Positions 25,448 to 33,850 of a stretch of DNA of 64,000 nucleotides are shown here, one piece after another. Under the pieces are notes generated by a model. It did not search any database. It saw only the letters and a program-made list of their open reading frames with translations, and was not told the DNA's origin. The position numbers and the translations under genes are program-made. Position 1 is the stretch's first letter; each line of letters starts with the position of its first letter. The DNA is taken from assembly GCF_042651785.1 (NCBI RefSeq), contig NZ_JBHSEC010000005.1:186001-250000 (forward strand), in the 5' to 3' direction. This DNA comes from Chungangia koreensis. Lineage in GTDB: Bacteria > Bacillota > Bacilli > Bacillales_A > Planococcaceae.

Positions 25448-26029
25448 GTGAAAGTTCATCACGCAGAAATAGTTATCAGTGCCGTTAAGCCGGAACAGTA
25501 TCCGGAGGATGGGTACCCTGAATTTGCTTTAGCAGGCAGGTCAAATGTAGGGAAATCTTCATTTATCAATAAGATGATCGGAAGAAAGTCGCTTGCACGT
25601 ACTTCCTCTAAGCCTGGTAAAACGCAAACACTCAATTTTTATAATATTGAACACAAGCTATTCTTTGTCGATGTACCTGGCTATGGGTATGCTAAGGTTT
25701 CTAAAACCGAACGGGAAAAATGGGGCAAGTTTATCGAGCAATATATTACGGGAAGAGCGGAGCTGAAGGCCGTCATCCAAATTATCGATCTTCGTCATCC
25801 ACCGACAGTAGATGATGTTATGATGTATGACTTTTTAAAGCATTACAACATTCCATGTATCATCGTTGCGACGAAGGCTGATAAGATTCCGAAAGGGAAA
25901 TGGGCCAAGCATAAAAAAATCGTTAAGGATGGTTTAGATATGGTTCCTAATGATCCACTGATCGTATTCTCGTCGGAGACAGGATTAGGTTTCGATGAAG
26001 CATGGCAAGAGATTGAAAGTAGAATGTAA
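25448..26029 (+). CDS. ysxC: Ribosome-assembly GTPase YsxC/EngB
   Basis: A 193-residue GTPase needed for 50S subunit assembly. G1 is GRSNVGKSSFI near residue 31, G2 lies near the TSSKPGKTQT stretch, G3 is DVPGYGYAK and G4 is TKADK. GTG start directly after the lonA stop. The SD-like GGAAGGCGG lies in the last lonA codons. lonA-ysxC is the conserved Bacillus pair. A terminator follows 11 bases after the stop. Confidence 0.95.
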   Translation: MKVHHAEIVISAVKPEQYPEDGYPEFALAGRSNVGKSSFINKMIGRKSLARTSSKPGKTQTLNFYNIEHKLFFVDVPGYGYAKVSKTEREKWGKFIEQYITGRAELKAVIQIIDLRHPPTVDDVMMYDFLKHYNIPCIIVATKADKIPKGKWAKHKKIVKDGLDMVPNDPLIVFSSETGLGFDEAWQEIESRM

Positions 26030-26040
26030 AGGGAAAGATA

Positions 26041-26070
26041 AACACAGGCGAATCAAAGCCTGTGTTTTTT
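26041..26070 (+). terminator. Terminator after ysxC
   Basis: AACACAGGC (26041-26049) pairs with GCCTGTGTT (26058-26066), followed by TTTT. Confidence 0.9.
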
Positions 26071-26154
26071 CTTTGTTTCTATAAATTATAAATCCCTGTT
26101 ATGAATAACTGAAATAACTTGAAATCACCAAAAAGTTCCTGTCATTTATGGAGA

Positions 26155-26292
26155 AGAAGTGTAAGGCGGCGACTCCTGCGGGAATAGCGAGCTTGGAAGG
26201 GATGCTAAGTTCGCCGCGTCCTGCGGCAACGCATCCATGACCAACATCGTGTTGGCCTCGGAAAGCGTCCGCCTGAAGCGGCGTATTAGGAA
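26155..26292 (-). repeat. Nested inverted-repeat element, copy 2 (opposite orientation)
   Basis: Non-coding, GC-richer than its surroundings, with several hairpins: CCAACA-TCG-TGTTGG near 26241-26255, GCCGC-GTCCT-GCGGC near 26213-26227, GGATGC with GCATCC, and AGGCGG (26164-26169) with CCGCCT (26279-26284). Read on the minus strand, it shares GCTTTCCG, GGCCAACA, GTTGGTCA and GCGTTGCC in the same order as copy 1 at 10387-10671. It lies in the 456-base spacer between ysxC and hemA, and the 69-codon frame across it is not credible. Confidence 0.75.
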
Positions 26293-26360
26293 ACGAAGTA
26301 TAAAAGTCTTTTGTAGTGCAGAATCCTTGTTTGTAACAATAAGGTTTGTTAAACTCTTAT

Positions 26361-26375
26361 TTGGAATTATTATAA
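26361..26375. promoter_or_regulatory. PerR-box-like sequence upstream of hemA
   Basis: TTGGAATTATTATAA matches the PerR box TTATAATNATTATAA at 12 of 14 defined positions. A possible promoter overlaps it (TTGTTA at 26346 and TTATAA at 26370, 18-base spacing). The hem operon of B. subtilis is in the PerR regulon; regulation here is inferred. Confidence 0.45.
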
Positions 26376-26438
26376 ATAAGAAATCATTCTATGTTTCGCT
26401 GGTTGTTCACAATTTGGCGATTAGACGGAGTGCCAATG

Positions 26439-26447
26439 TGCTATAAT
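26439..26447 (+). promoter_or_regulatory. hemA extended -10 promoter
   Basis: TGCTATAAT, a perfect extended -10, lies 38 bases before the hemA start codon. No consensus -35 is present. Confidence 0.65.
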
Positions 26448-26485
26448 AAGTAGCAGAAAATAGGCTAGAAAGGTGTCATGTCTTC

Positions 26486-27847
26486 ATGCATACCATTGTT
26501 GTCGGAGTCAACTATCGTACGGCACCTGTTGAAATCAGGGAAAAGCTGTCATTCATTGAAAATGAATTGCCAAATGCGATGGCTGCACTACAAAAAGAAA
26601 AAAGTATACTTGAAAATATTATCGTGTCGACCTGCAACCGTACTGAAATCTATGCGGTCGTCGATCAACTGCATACAGGAAAGTATTACGTCAAACAATT
26701 TTTAGCAAAGTGGTTTGATATACCGATGGAATCTTTCTCCCAGTTTTTGATCGTTCGTGAGAACCATGAAGCGGTAGACCATCTTTTCCGTGTTAGTGCC
26801 GGGGTAGATTCAATGGTGCTCGGTGAAACACAAATCTTAGGTCAAGTTAAGAAAAGCTTCTTAGAAGGACAGGAAACCGGTACTACCGGAACTGTATTTA
26901 ACCAGCTGTTCAAACAAGCAGTGACATTTGCAAAAAGAGTGCACTCTGAAACCGGCATTGGTGAAAATGCAGTATCTGTTTCTTATGCTGCTGTAGAACT
27001 TGCTAAGAAAATCTTTGGCTCTCTTCAGGACAAGCATGTGCTTATTATCGGTGCTGGTAAGATGGGTGAGCTTGCCATTAAGAACTTGTACGGGAATGGA
27101 GTCAGCACCGTAACAGTGATGAACCGTACGTTCGAAAAAGCTGAAGCTCTTGCAAACAGCTTCAATGGAGTTGCAAGGAAAATGGATATGTTAGAGGATG
27201 CATTGGTGAAAGCTGATATTGTCATCAGTTCAACTTCTGCTACTGATTATGTCATTACAAAGGACATGATGGTGAAAGTCGATCGTCTACGTAAAGGTAA
27301 ACCGATCTTCATGGTCGATATTGCAGTACCTCGCGACCTTGATCCTTTAATTGGCGATTTGTCAAATGTATTCTTATACGATATTGATGATCTTCACGGT
27401 ATTGTGGAAGCGAATTTGGCTGAACGTGAAAAAGCAGCAAATGAAATCGTTCAAAGAATTAGCCAAGAAAATGAACAATTTACCGAGTGGCTTGCTACTT
27501 TAGGCGTCGTGCCTGTGATTTCAGCTCTCCGCCAAAAAGCATCGAGAATTCAAGAACAGACAATGGCAAGCATTGAAAACAAAATGCCCGAGTTGACGGA
27601 TCGAGAAAAGAAAATCCTAAACAAACATACTAAATCCATCATTAACCAGTTATTGAAACAGCCAATCCTGCAAGCTAAGGAATTAGCGATGGACCCTCAA
27701 TCGCAAGAAAAGCTGGAGCTGTTCCAGCAAATCTTTGGGATCGAGGAAGAAGTTGCAGAGGAACAAGTTAAAATTCAAATGCGGGAAGAAACAGCAAAAG
27801 AGGTCGCAAAGACTGAAGATGCAAGCCGTGTTGAGCTTTCCTATTAA
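26486..27847 (+). CDS. hemA: Glutamyl-tRNA reductase
   Basis: A 453-residue enzyme that reduces glutamyl-tRNA to glutamate-1-semialdehyde, the first committed step of heme synthesis. The catalytic cysteine is in IVSTCNRTEIY near residue 50. SAGVDSMVLGETQILGQVK is the substrate region and VLIIGAGKMGELA near 190 binds NADPH. The C-terminal dimerisation helices are followed by an acidic 30-residue tail. AAAGGTG precedes the ATG. It leads hemX, hemC, hemD, hemB and hemL. Confidence 0.96.
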   Translation: MHTIVVGVNYRTAPVEIREKLSFIENELPNAMAALQKEKSILENIIVSTCNRTEIYAVVDQLHTGKYYVKQFLAKWFDIPMESFSQFLIVRENHEAVDHLFRVSAGVDSMVLGETQILGQVKKSFLEGQETGTTGTVFNQLFKQAVTFAKRVHSETGIGENAVSVSYAAVELAKKIFGSLQDKHVLIIGAGKMGELAIKNLYGNGVSTVTVMNRTFEKAEALANSFNGVARKMDMLEDALVKADIVISSTSATDYVITKDMMVKVDRLRKGKPIFMVDIAVPRDLDPLIGDLSNVFLYDIDDLHGIVEANLAEREKAANEIVQRISQENEQFTEWLATLGVVPVISALRQKASRIQEQTMASIENKMPELTDREKKILNKHTKSIINQLLKQPILQAKELAMDPQSQEKLELFQQIFGIEEEVAEEQVKIQMREETAKEVAKTEDASRVELSY

Positions 27848-27860
27848 TGGGTGAAAAGAG

Positions 27861-27904
27861 GGCGTTTTTGTATCTATATGCTACTATATAGATACAGAAA
27901 CGCC
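27861..27904 (+). other. Long hairpin between hemA and hemX
   Basis: Two 19-base arms (27861-27879 and 27886-27904) pair perfectly except for one G-U, around the loop GCTACT. It begins 13 bases after the hemA stop and is followed only by TTTATC, so it would be a weak terminator. It may attenuate or process the operon message between hemA and the other hem genes. Confidence 0.75.
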
Positions 27905-27929
27905 TTTATCGCGAAAAGGAGTGGGCAAA

Positions 27930-28757
27930 ATGGCCGATGCTTTGGCCCGCCTGCATGAAGTAATGATCGTCCTTTATGCGGTCAGCCTAATATTTTATTT
28001 TATAGATTATTTAAACAAAGATAAAACTGCCCGTAGAGTAGCATTTTGGATCATTTCTGCCATCTGGATCATTCAGACAGGCGTACTATTGTTAACCATC
28101 ATCCAAACAGGTAAGTTCCCGGTATTGTCTTTAACACAGGGAATCTATTTCTATGTATGGTTACTGATCTTGCTATCCATCATCATGCATTGCATAGCAC
28201 GGGTGGATTTACCGGTGTTTTTCCTAAATATTATCGGGTTTATCTTCTTGACGATCCACACTTTTGCACCAATTAAGATTGAACAGTCCTCTATCGGGGA
28301 GTCACTGGTTTCTGAATTGTTGTTTTTCCATATAACGTTTGCCATTATGTCCTATGCAGCCTTTTCTTTGTCATTTGTTTTTTCAGTACTCTATCAGATT
28401 TTGTATTATTTCTTGAAAAAGAAGAAATGGACAAAACAGTGGGGCAGGCTGCCTTCCCTGACTCAAACGGAGAAGGGAATGTCAGCATCCATGCTGGTTG
28501 GGATTCCGATGCTTGGGATTAGCTTGATCTTAGGCTTGCAGTGGGCGTATATCACATTGGATGAATATACGGTTTTGGATGCGAAAATTGTCGGTTCCGT
28601 CATGATGTTAGTTATATATTGTTTACTGCTCTATTTGAATCGTAGAGGAAAAATAGTTGGTGTGAACTATGCATGGGGACATATCTATACGTTCTTACTC
28701 CTAATGGCAAACTTTTTCCTTGGGAGCAGGTTATCGGACTTCCATTTTTGGTATTGA
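27930..28757 (+). CDS. hemX: HemX membrane protein (CcsA/ResC-like family)
   Basis: A 275-residue membrane protein with about eight hydrophobic segments. It is related to the cytochrome c assembly family, with LSLTQGIYFYVWL and GISLILGLQWAYITLDE as recognisable stretches. In B. subtilis HemX lowers the cellular level of HemA. The start is ATG 27930, 8 bases after AAAGGAG; the in-frame GTG at 27921 lies within the binding site. It sits between hemA and hemC as in B. subtilis. Confidence 0.9.
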   Translation: MADALARLHEVMIVLYAVSLIFYFIDYLNKDKTARRVAFWIISAIWIIQTGVLLLTIIQTGKFPVLSLTQGIYFYVWLLILLSIIMHCIARVDLPVFFLNIIGFIFLTIHTFAPIKIEQSSIGESLVSELLFFHITFAIMSYAAFSLSFVFSVLYQILYYFLKKKKWTKQWGRLPSLTQTEKGMSASMLVGIPMLGISLILGLQWAYITLDEYTVLDAKIVGSVMMLVIYCLLLYLNRRGKIVGVNYAWGHIYTFLLLMANFFLGSRLSDFHFWY

Positions 28758-28775
28758 CGAAAGGATTGAATTAAT

Positions 28776-29705
28776 GTGAGAAAAATTATTGTCGGTTCAA
28801 GACGGAGTAAGTTAGCGCTTACCCAAACGAATTGGTTTATCGAACAAATGAAGGCTGCAGGAGCCCCATTTGAATTTGAAGTAAAAGAAATCGTGACAAA
28901 AGGGGATCAGATTCTTGATGTCACATTGTCCAAAGTGGGAGGGAAAGGCTTGTTTGTCAAGGAAATCGAGCAAGCCCTTTACGATAAAGAAATCGACTTT
29001 GCTGTACACAGTATGAAGGATATGCCAGCTGTCCTTCCTGAGGGATTAGTCATCGGTTGTGTGCCGCCACGAGAAGATCCAAGAGATGCATATATATCAA
29101 AAGGCCATGTGAAATTCATGGATTTACCGATCGGGGCTGTTGTTGGTACTTCAAGTTTACGTCGTAGTTCCCAATTGCTCCTAATGCGTCCGGATTTGAA
29201 TATTAAATGGATTCGCGGAAATATTGATACTCGTCTTAAAAAGCTTGAGACGGAAGAGTACGATGCTATCATCTTAGCTGCTGCAGGTCTTAAACGGATG
29301 GGCTGGAGCGATGATGTGGTGACAGAATTCATCGATACAGAAAGATGTCTACCTGCTGTAGGGCAAGGCGCCTTAGGGATCGAGTGTCGTGAAGATGATA
29401 CAGAACTTCTGAATGAATTGGCCAAACTAAATGATGAACCGACGTGGAGAGCAATCCAAACTGAACGGGCTTTTCTATCTGCTATGGACGGAGGCTGCCA
29501 AGTGCCGATAGCCGGCTATGCGGTTGCAGAGGGACCTAACGTTGCGTTTACCGGTTATGTTGGATCTCCAGATGCCATGAAGATCTTTAAAGCAACCGTA
29601 ATCCAAGAGGATCCGATCAGTGCTGGAAAAGAAGTTGCAAGACAGCTTAGCGAGCAGGGGGCTTATGAAGTCATCCAGCAAGTGAAGGCTGAGAATAATG
29701 TGTGA
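28776..29705 (+). CDS. hemC: Porphobilinogen deaminase (hydroxymethylbilane synthase)
   Basis: A 309-residue enzyme that joins four porphobilinogens into hydroxymethylbilane. The N-terminus IVGSRRSKLALTQT, the arginine-rich GTSSLRRSSQLL and the cofactor-binding cysteine in GGCQVPI (Cys241) are all present. GTG start at 28776 after AAAGGA. The end overlaps the hemD start by 8 bases, so the two are translationally coupled. Confidence 0.96.
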   Translation: MRKIIVGSRRSKLALTQTNWFIEQMKAAGAPFEFEVKEIVTKGDQILDVTLSKVGGKGLFVKEIEQALYDKEIDFAVHSMKDMPAVLPEGLVIGCVPPREDPRDAYISKGHVKFMDLPIGAVVGTSSLRRSSQLLLMRPDLNIKWIRGNIDTRLKKLETEEYDAIILAAAGLKRMGWSDDVVTEFIDTERCLPAVGQGALGIECREDDTELLNELAKLNDEPTWRAIQTERAFLSAMDGGCQVPIAGYAVAEGPNVAFTGYVGSPDAMKIFKATVIQEDPISAGKEVARQLSEQGAYEVIQQVKAENNV

Positions 29706-30462
29706 GTCAACTGCATTAAAAGGGGAAACCATCATTTTAACCGGCATCCCTAAGTCCGATGAACCCGAACGTCTCGTCCGGCAATATGGAGGCGAACCGG
29801 TTTCCTTTCCGCTTATTAGGGTGCAAGAAAGAGCAGATGAGGACCTACAATTTATTCATCGGTTGAATGAGTATGATTGGTTGATCTTTACAAGCCAAAA
29901 TGGCGTCAAATATTTCGGACAGAAATTAGTTCGCTTCAATATAGCGGTCAATGATGTGAATCATCCCAAAATAGCTGCTGTCGGAAGTGAGACGGAAAAG
30001 GCATTGAAAGAAATAGGTTTTCAAGTGCATTTTAAACCCTCTGTTTTTAGTGCAGACAGATTTGTCGTTGAATTCCCGGATTTGGCTGATGCAGGTGAAC
30101 GTTGCCTTTTCCTAAGGGGATCGCTGGCTAAGGAGACCATTAAAGAAGGGTTAATAAATGAAGTGGACGAATGGACCGTTTATGAAACTGTTACAGACAG
30201 TGAGGGGCCGAAGAAGCTAATAGAGTTTTTAGCCCATACTCCGAAATGTACCATTACATTTTCAAGCCCATCATGTGTAGAGGTATTTGTAACCGAGGTC
30301 ATTCCTCACATTGTATTGGAAGGGTATACGATTGCGGCTATTGGTCATGTAACCGAGGATGCCTTATTAACTGCTGGCCTTCCCGTCCATGTTAAACCAG
30401 AGAAATATACGATGACTTCAATGATCGAGAAAATTGCAAAATTGAAAGGTGATTCTAAATGA
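29698..30462 (+). CDS. hemD: Uroporphyrinogen-III synthase
   Basis: A 254-residue HEM4-fold protein that cyclises hydroxymethylbilane with inversion of ring D. The family is weakly conserved. Here ILTGIPKSDEPERLVRQYGG, DWLIFTSQNGVKYF and FSSPSCVEVF are the recognisable blocks. It overlaps hemC at its start and hemB at its end (ATGA). The assignment rests on these motifs and its fixed place in the operon. Confidence 0.9.
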   Translation: MCESTALKGETIILTGIPKSDEPERLVRQYGGEPVSFPLIRVQERADEDLQFIHRLNEYDWLIFTSQNGVKYFGQKLVRFNIAVNDVNHPKIAAVGSETEKALKEIGFQVHFKPSVFSADRFVVEFPDLADAGERCLFLRGSLAKETIKEGLINEVDEWTVYETVTDSEGPKKLIEFLAHTPKCTITFSSPSCVEVFVTEVIPHIVLEGYTIAAIGHVTEDALLTAGLPVHVKPEKYTMTSMIEKIAKLKGDSK

Positions 30463-31439
30463 CTGAACTTAATTTTCAACGTCACCGCCGCCTTCGCCAA
30501 TCGGCAGCGATGCGCTCCATGGTACGTGAAACGCACTTACATACGGAAGACTTCATATACCCTGTATTTGTAGCAGAAGGGACAGGTATTAAAAAAGAAA
30601 TCTCCTCTATGCCTGGTGTCTTCCAATACTCTCTCGATAGATTCGGCGAGGAACTTGATGAAATTGTTTCGCTTGGCATTCCGGCAATCATGATTTTTGG
30701 TATTCCTGCTGAAAAAGATGCAGTCGGAAGTGGAGCCTACCATGACCATGGGATTGTTCAAGAAGCGACTCGTTTCACGAAGGAACGATATCCTGAGCTT
30801 TTAGTAGTGGCAGACACTTGCTTATGCGAATATACAGATCACGGACACTGTGGAGTGATTGAAAACGGTCAAGTATTGAATGATCCATCTCTTGATTTGC
30901 TTGCTCGTACGGCAGTGAGCCAAGTGGAGGCGGGAGCTGATATCATTGCTCCTTCCAATATGATGGACGGATTTGTAGCTGCGATTCGCCATGGCTTGGA
31001 TGCTGCGGGATTCCAACATATACCGATCATGTCGTATGCCGTAAAATATGCATCCTCCTATTACGGACCATTCCGTGAGGCTGCGGAAAGTACACCACAA
31101 TTCGGAGATCGTAAATCATATCAAATGGATCCTGCGAACCGTTTGGAAGCCATTCGTGAAGCGTCTTCCGATGTGGAGGAAGGTGCGGACTTCTTAATCG
31201 TGAAACCAGCACTTGCTTACATGGATATCATCCGTGACGTGAAAAACAACTTCGTCTTACCTGTAGTGGCCTATAATGTCAGCGGTGAATACTCCATGGT
31301 AAAAGCAGCAGCGCAAAACGGATGGATCGACGAGAAATCTGTCGTATTAGAAACATTAACTGGCATGAAACGTGCAGGAGCTGATTTGATTCTGACGTAT
31401 CATGCTAAAGATGCAGCACGCTGGTTGGAGGGTAAATAA
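30459..31439 (+). CDS. hemB: Delta-aminolevulinic acid dehydratase (porphobilinogen synthase)
   Basis: A 326-residue enzyme condensing two 5-aminolevulinates to porphobilinogen. The zinc cysteines are in VVADTCLCEYTDHGHCG near residue 118. The Schiff-base lysines lie in MSYAVKYASSYYGPF near 195 and in the later VAYNVSGEYSM region. It overlaps hemD by 4 bases and hemL by 1 base. The cysteine cluster indicates a zinc-dependent form. Confidence 0.96.
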   Translation: MTELNFQRHRRLRQSAAMRSMVRETHLHTEDFIYPVFVAEGTGIKKEISSMPGVFQYSLDRFGEELDEIVSLGIPAIMIFGIPAEKDAVGSGAYHDHGIVQEATRFTKERYPELLVVADTCLCEYTDHGHCGVIENGQVLNDPSLDLLARTAVSQVEAGADIIAPSNMMDGFVAAIRHGLDAAGFQHIPIMSYAVKYASSYYGPFREAAESTPQFGDRKSYQMDPANRLEAIREASSDVEEGADFLIVKPALAYMDIIRDVKNNFVLPVVAYNVSGEYSMVKAAAQNGWIDEKSVVLETLTGMKRAGADLILTYHAKDAARWLEGK

Positions 31440-32731
31440 TGGGCAAAACATACGAGAAGTCGAAAAAAGCATTTGCTGAAGCGGTCAATTTGATGCCAGG
31501 AGGGGTAAACAGCCCTGTCCGTGCATTTAAGTCGGTGAACATGGATCCAATTTTCATGGAGAGAGGTTTAGGTTCCAAGCTGACAGATATTGATGGAAAT
31601 GAATATATCGACTATGTACTTTCTTGGGGTCCGCTAATTTTAGGTCATTCCAATCCTAAAGTAGTCGAAGCTATTAAACGAGTAGCAGAAAGCGGAACAA
31701 GCTTTGGAGCATCTACGTTGATTGAAAACGAATTGGCTAAATTAGTGATGGAACGTGTACCCTCTATCGAAATGGTTCGAATGGTTTCTTCCGGTACGGA
31801 AGCAACGATGAGTGCGCTTCGTGTTGCACGCGGCTACACTGGTCGAGATAAAATCTTGAAATTTGAAGGCAGCTATCACGGACACGGAGATAGCTTGCTG
31901 ATCAAAGCGGGTTCAGGCGTTGCCACTCTTGGCTTGCCTGATAGCCCAGGTGTACCAGAGTCCATTGCCAAAAATACAATTACGGTTCCATATAATGACT
32001 TGGAAAGCGTTCGCGTAGTATTCGAAGAGTACGGCCATGAATTGGCAGCAGTCATTTTAGAGCCGGTTGCGGGGAATATGGGGGTTGTACCACCACAACC
32101 AGGATTCTTGCAAGGCCTTCGCGAATTAACGGAAAAGCATGGCACGATTCTGATCTTTGATGAAGTGATGACAGGCTTCCGTGTAGGTTACAACTGTGCC
32201 CAAGGGTATTACGGCATAACGCCTGACATGACATGTTTAGGGAAAGTCATCGGAGGCGGTCTGCCTGTAGGAGCATTCGGAGGCAAGCGTGAAATCATGG
32301 AGAGGGTAGCTCCAAGCGGTCCGATTTACCAAGCGGGTACTCTATCTGGTAACCCATTGGCAATGACGGCTGGATTTGAAACAATTAGTCAGCTACAGGA
32401 AGAAACATATGAGTATTTCATCGAACTTGGTGATCTGTTAGAAGCGGGCTTCCGTGAAGCGGCGTCGAAATATAATATTCCTCATACGGTTAACCGTGCT
32501 GGATCTATGATTGGATTCTTCTTTACAAATGAGGATGTCATTAATTACGATACAGCGAAAACGTCTGACTTGGAATTATTCGCTGATTATTATCGTTTGA
32601 TGGCAGAAGAAGGTGTATACTTACCACCATCACAATTTGAAGGACTATTCTTATCTGCTGCACATTCAAAAGAAGATATCGAGAAAACAGTGGAAGCGTT
32701 CCACAAAGTTTTCGCCCAATTGGCACGCTGA
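31439..32731 (+). CDS. hemL: Glutamate-1-semialdehyde 2,1-aminomutase
   Basis: A 430-residue PLP enzyme that converts glutamate-1-semialdehyde to 5-aminolevulinate. LMPGGVNSPVRAF opens the fold, GSYHGHGD and FDEVMTGFRV are cofactor contacts, and LGKVIGGGLPVGAFGG carries the PLP lysine. Its ATG shares a base with the hemB stop. It is the last gene of the hem operon, and a terminator follows 12 bases later. Confidence 0.95.
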   Translation: MGKTYEKSKKAFAEAVNLMPGGVNSPVRAFKSVNMDPIFMERGLGSKLTDIDGNEYIDYVLSWGPLILGHSNPKVVEAIKRVAESGTSFGASTLIENELAKLVMERVPSIEMVRMVSSGTEATMSALRVARGYTGRDKILKFEGSYHGHGDSLLIKAGSGVATLGLPDSPGVPESIAKNTITVPYNDLESVRVVFEEYGHELAAVILEPVAGNMGVVPPQPGFLQGLRELTEKHGTILIFDEVMTGFRVGYNCAQGYYGITPDMTCLGKVIGGGLPVGAFGGKREIMERVAPSGPIYQAGTLSGNPLAMTAGFETISQLQEETYEYFIELGDLLEAGFREAASKYNIPHTVNRAGSMIGFFFTNEDVINYDTAKTSDLELFADYYRLMAEEGVYLPPSQFEGLFLSAAHSKEDIEKTVEAFHKVFAQLAR

Positions 32732-32742
32732 TTGGATATGTT

Positions 32743-32776
32743 AAGGGATTTGCCTTATGATGGCAAATCCCTTTTA
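32743..32776 (+). terminator. Terminator of the hem operon
   Basis: AAGGGATTTGCC pairs with GGCAAATCCCTT around TTATGAT, with TT and AT-rich sequence following. Confidence 0.88.
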
Positions 32777-32953
32777 TATATGGACTTTTACAAACAAATA
32801 CATTAGGTGAACTATGAAGCGGGCGATGTATACTACCAAATTTACTAAATATACAACTATTGGATCGAAGTGTACATCAAAATCCTATTCACGACTAAGT
32901 TCTTCCGTATAGAATTCACTAGCCTTCCTATGTGGAGAACTTATTCATCGGTG

Positions 32954-32982
32954 GCATGATTCTTCTACCTCTTGCATAAGTA
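32954..32982 (+). promoter_or_regulatory. Possible sigma-E promoter of the spoVID-like gene
   Basis: GCATGAT (32954-32960), 14 bases, CATAAGTA (32975-32982) partly fits the sigma-E pattern (KMATATT, then CATACANT). It lies 40 bases before the TTG start. The match is imperfect. No other signal stands out in the rest of the 290-base spacer. Confidence 0.35.
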
Positions 32983-33022
32983 TGTCTATAGTGAAGAATC
33001 CGAATCGAGGAGGCAATTCATT

Positions 33023-33850
33023 TTGAAAACTGTCACATGGGAATTAAAAGAGACGTTTCATTTTCCACAGTTATACGGCAGCCCGTCTAATGTACCGGAT
33101 ATAAAGATCGTTCCACAAAGCACCAATACTGTATCCGGTGATTCTGTCAGGTTGAATGGCATTTATCATATTGCAGCGAACGTGGAGTTCAAGCCGTTTG
33201 AAGGAACATTCCCGCGGCCATATGATGGCGTTGTCATCGACTTTATTGAAATGCAGGAAGAGGATAACAATGGTTATTTTGAATATGCGGTTCCATTAAC
33301 GGTGGACATCCCCCGTGAGCGGATTCAGAATGGCTATATTCCATCATTAGAAGTACAAGATGTCAAGATGCACTATCCATTCCCGGGGTGCGTGGAAGTT
33401 GGATGGACAGTTGCCTGTTCTTACGCAGAGCCTGCTGACAAGGCGGAAGAAGCTGTAGGGATGAAAGGTGCCGCCACGTATACATTGGAAGTTGATGAAG
33501 AATTGAATATGTCGGATGCAGTGGAAGTTCCGACGCAGACCGTCGTGTTTGAAAGTAGTTCGTCATCGTCCTCATCTTCAACATCTTCCACACCGGATTA
33601 TGAGTATGAGTCCGTTGAAACAGTTTTCGAAGAATCTAAATCATCCGCAATGGACGAGGAAGAATCTATAGAAGAACAGCATCCGGTAGTTCAGCCGGTT
33701 GCAGTCACTCAGCCAGTTGTTCATGCCGTTGAAGTGGTGGATGTGGCAGAAGATAAATCGTTAGCCAAAAAGAATCAGAGTGAATTGAATTTCTTGAATG
33801 ACTTGAAGGACACGTATTCCGTTTTCACATTCCGCAACGATCAAATATAA
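33023..33850 (+). CDS. spoVID: SpoVID-like spore coat morphogenetic protein, short form
   Basis: A 275-residue protein starting at TTG 33023, 9 bases after GAGGAGG. The first 150 residues form a beta-rich domain (VRLNGIYHIAANVEFKPFEG, then GYFEYAVPLTVDIPRERI) that resembles the SpoVID N-terminal domain. A serine run and an acidic low-complexity region follow, then SELNFLNDLKDTYSVFTF at the end. Position after hemL is that of spoVID, which links CotE-dependent coat layers to the spore in B. subtilis. No LysM domain is present and the protein is about half the usual length, so the symbol rests largely on context. Confidence 0.6.
   Translation: MKTVTWELKETFHFPQLYGSPSNVPDIKIVPQSTNTVSGDSVRLNGIYHIAANVEFKPFEGTFPRPYDGVVIDFIEMQEEDNNGYFEYAVPLTVDIPRERIQNGYIPSLEVQDVKMHYPFPGCVEVGWTVACSYAEPADKAEEAVGMKGAATYTLEVDEELNMSDAVEVPTQTVVFESSSSSSSSSTSSTPDYEYESVETVFEESKSSAMDEEESIEEQHPVVQPVAVTQPVVHAVEVVDVAEDKSLAKKNQSELNFLNDLKDTYSVFTFRNDQI

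Noticed and set aside
26237..26446. 69-codon plus-strand frame upstream of hemA
   Set aside because: It covers the second repeat element and the hemA promoter region, with no ribosome binding site.
33363..33593. Minus-strand frame inside the spoVID-like gene, and many similar antisense frames elsewhere
   Set aside because: They are shadows of strongly coding frames, without binding sites or recognisable protein features.
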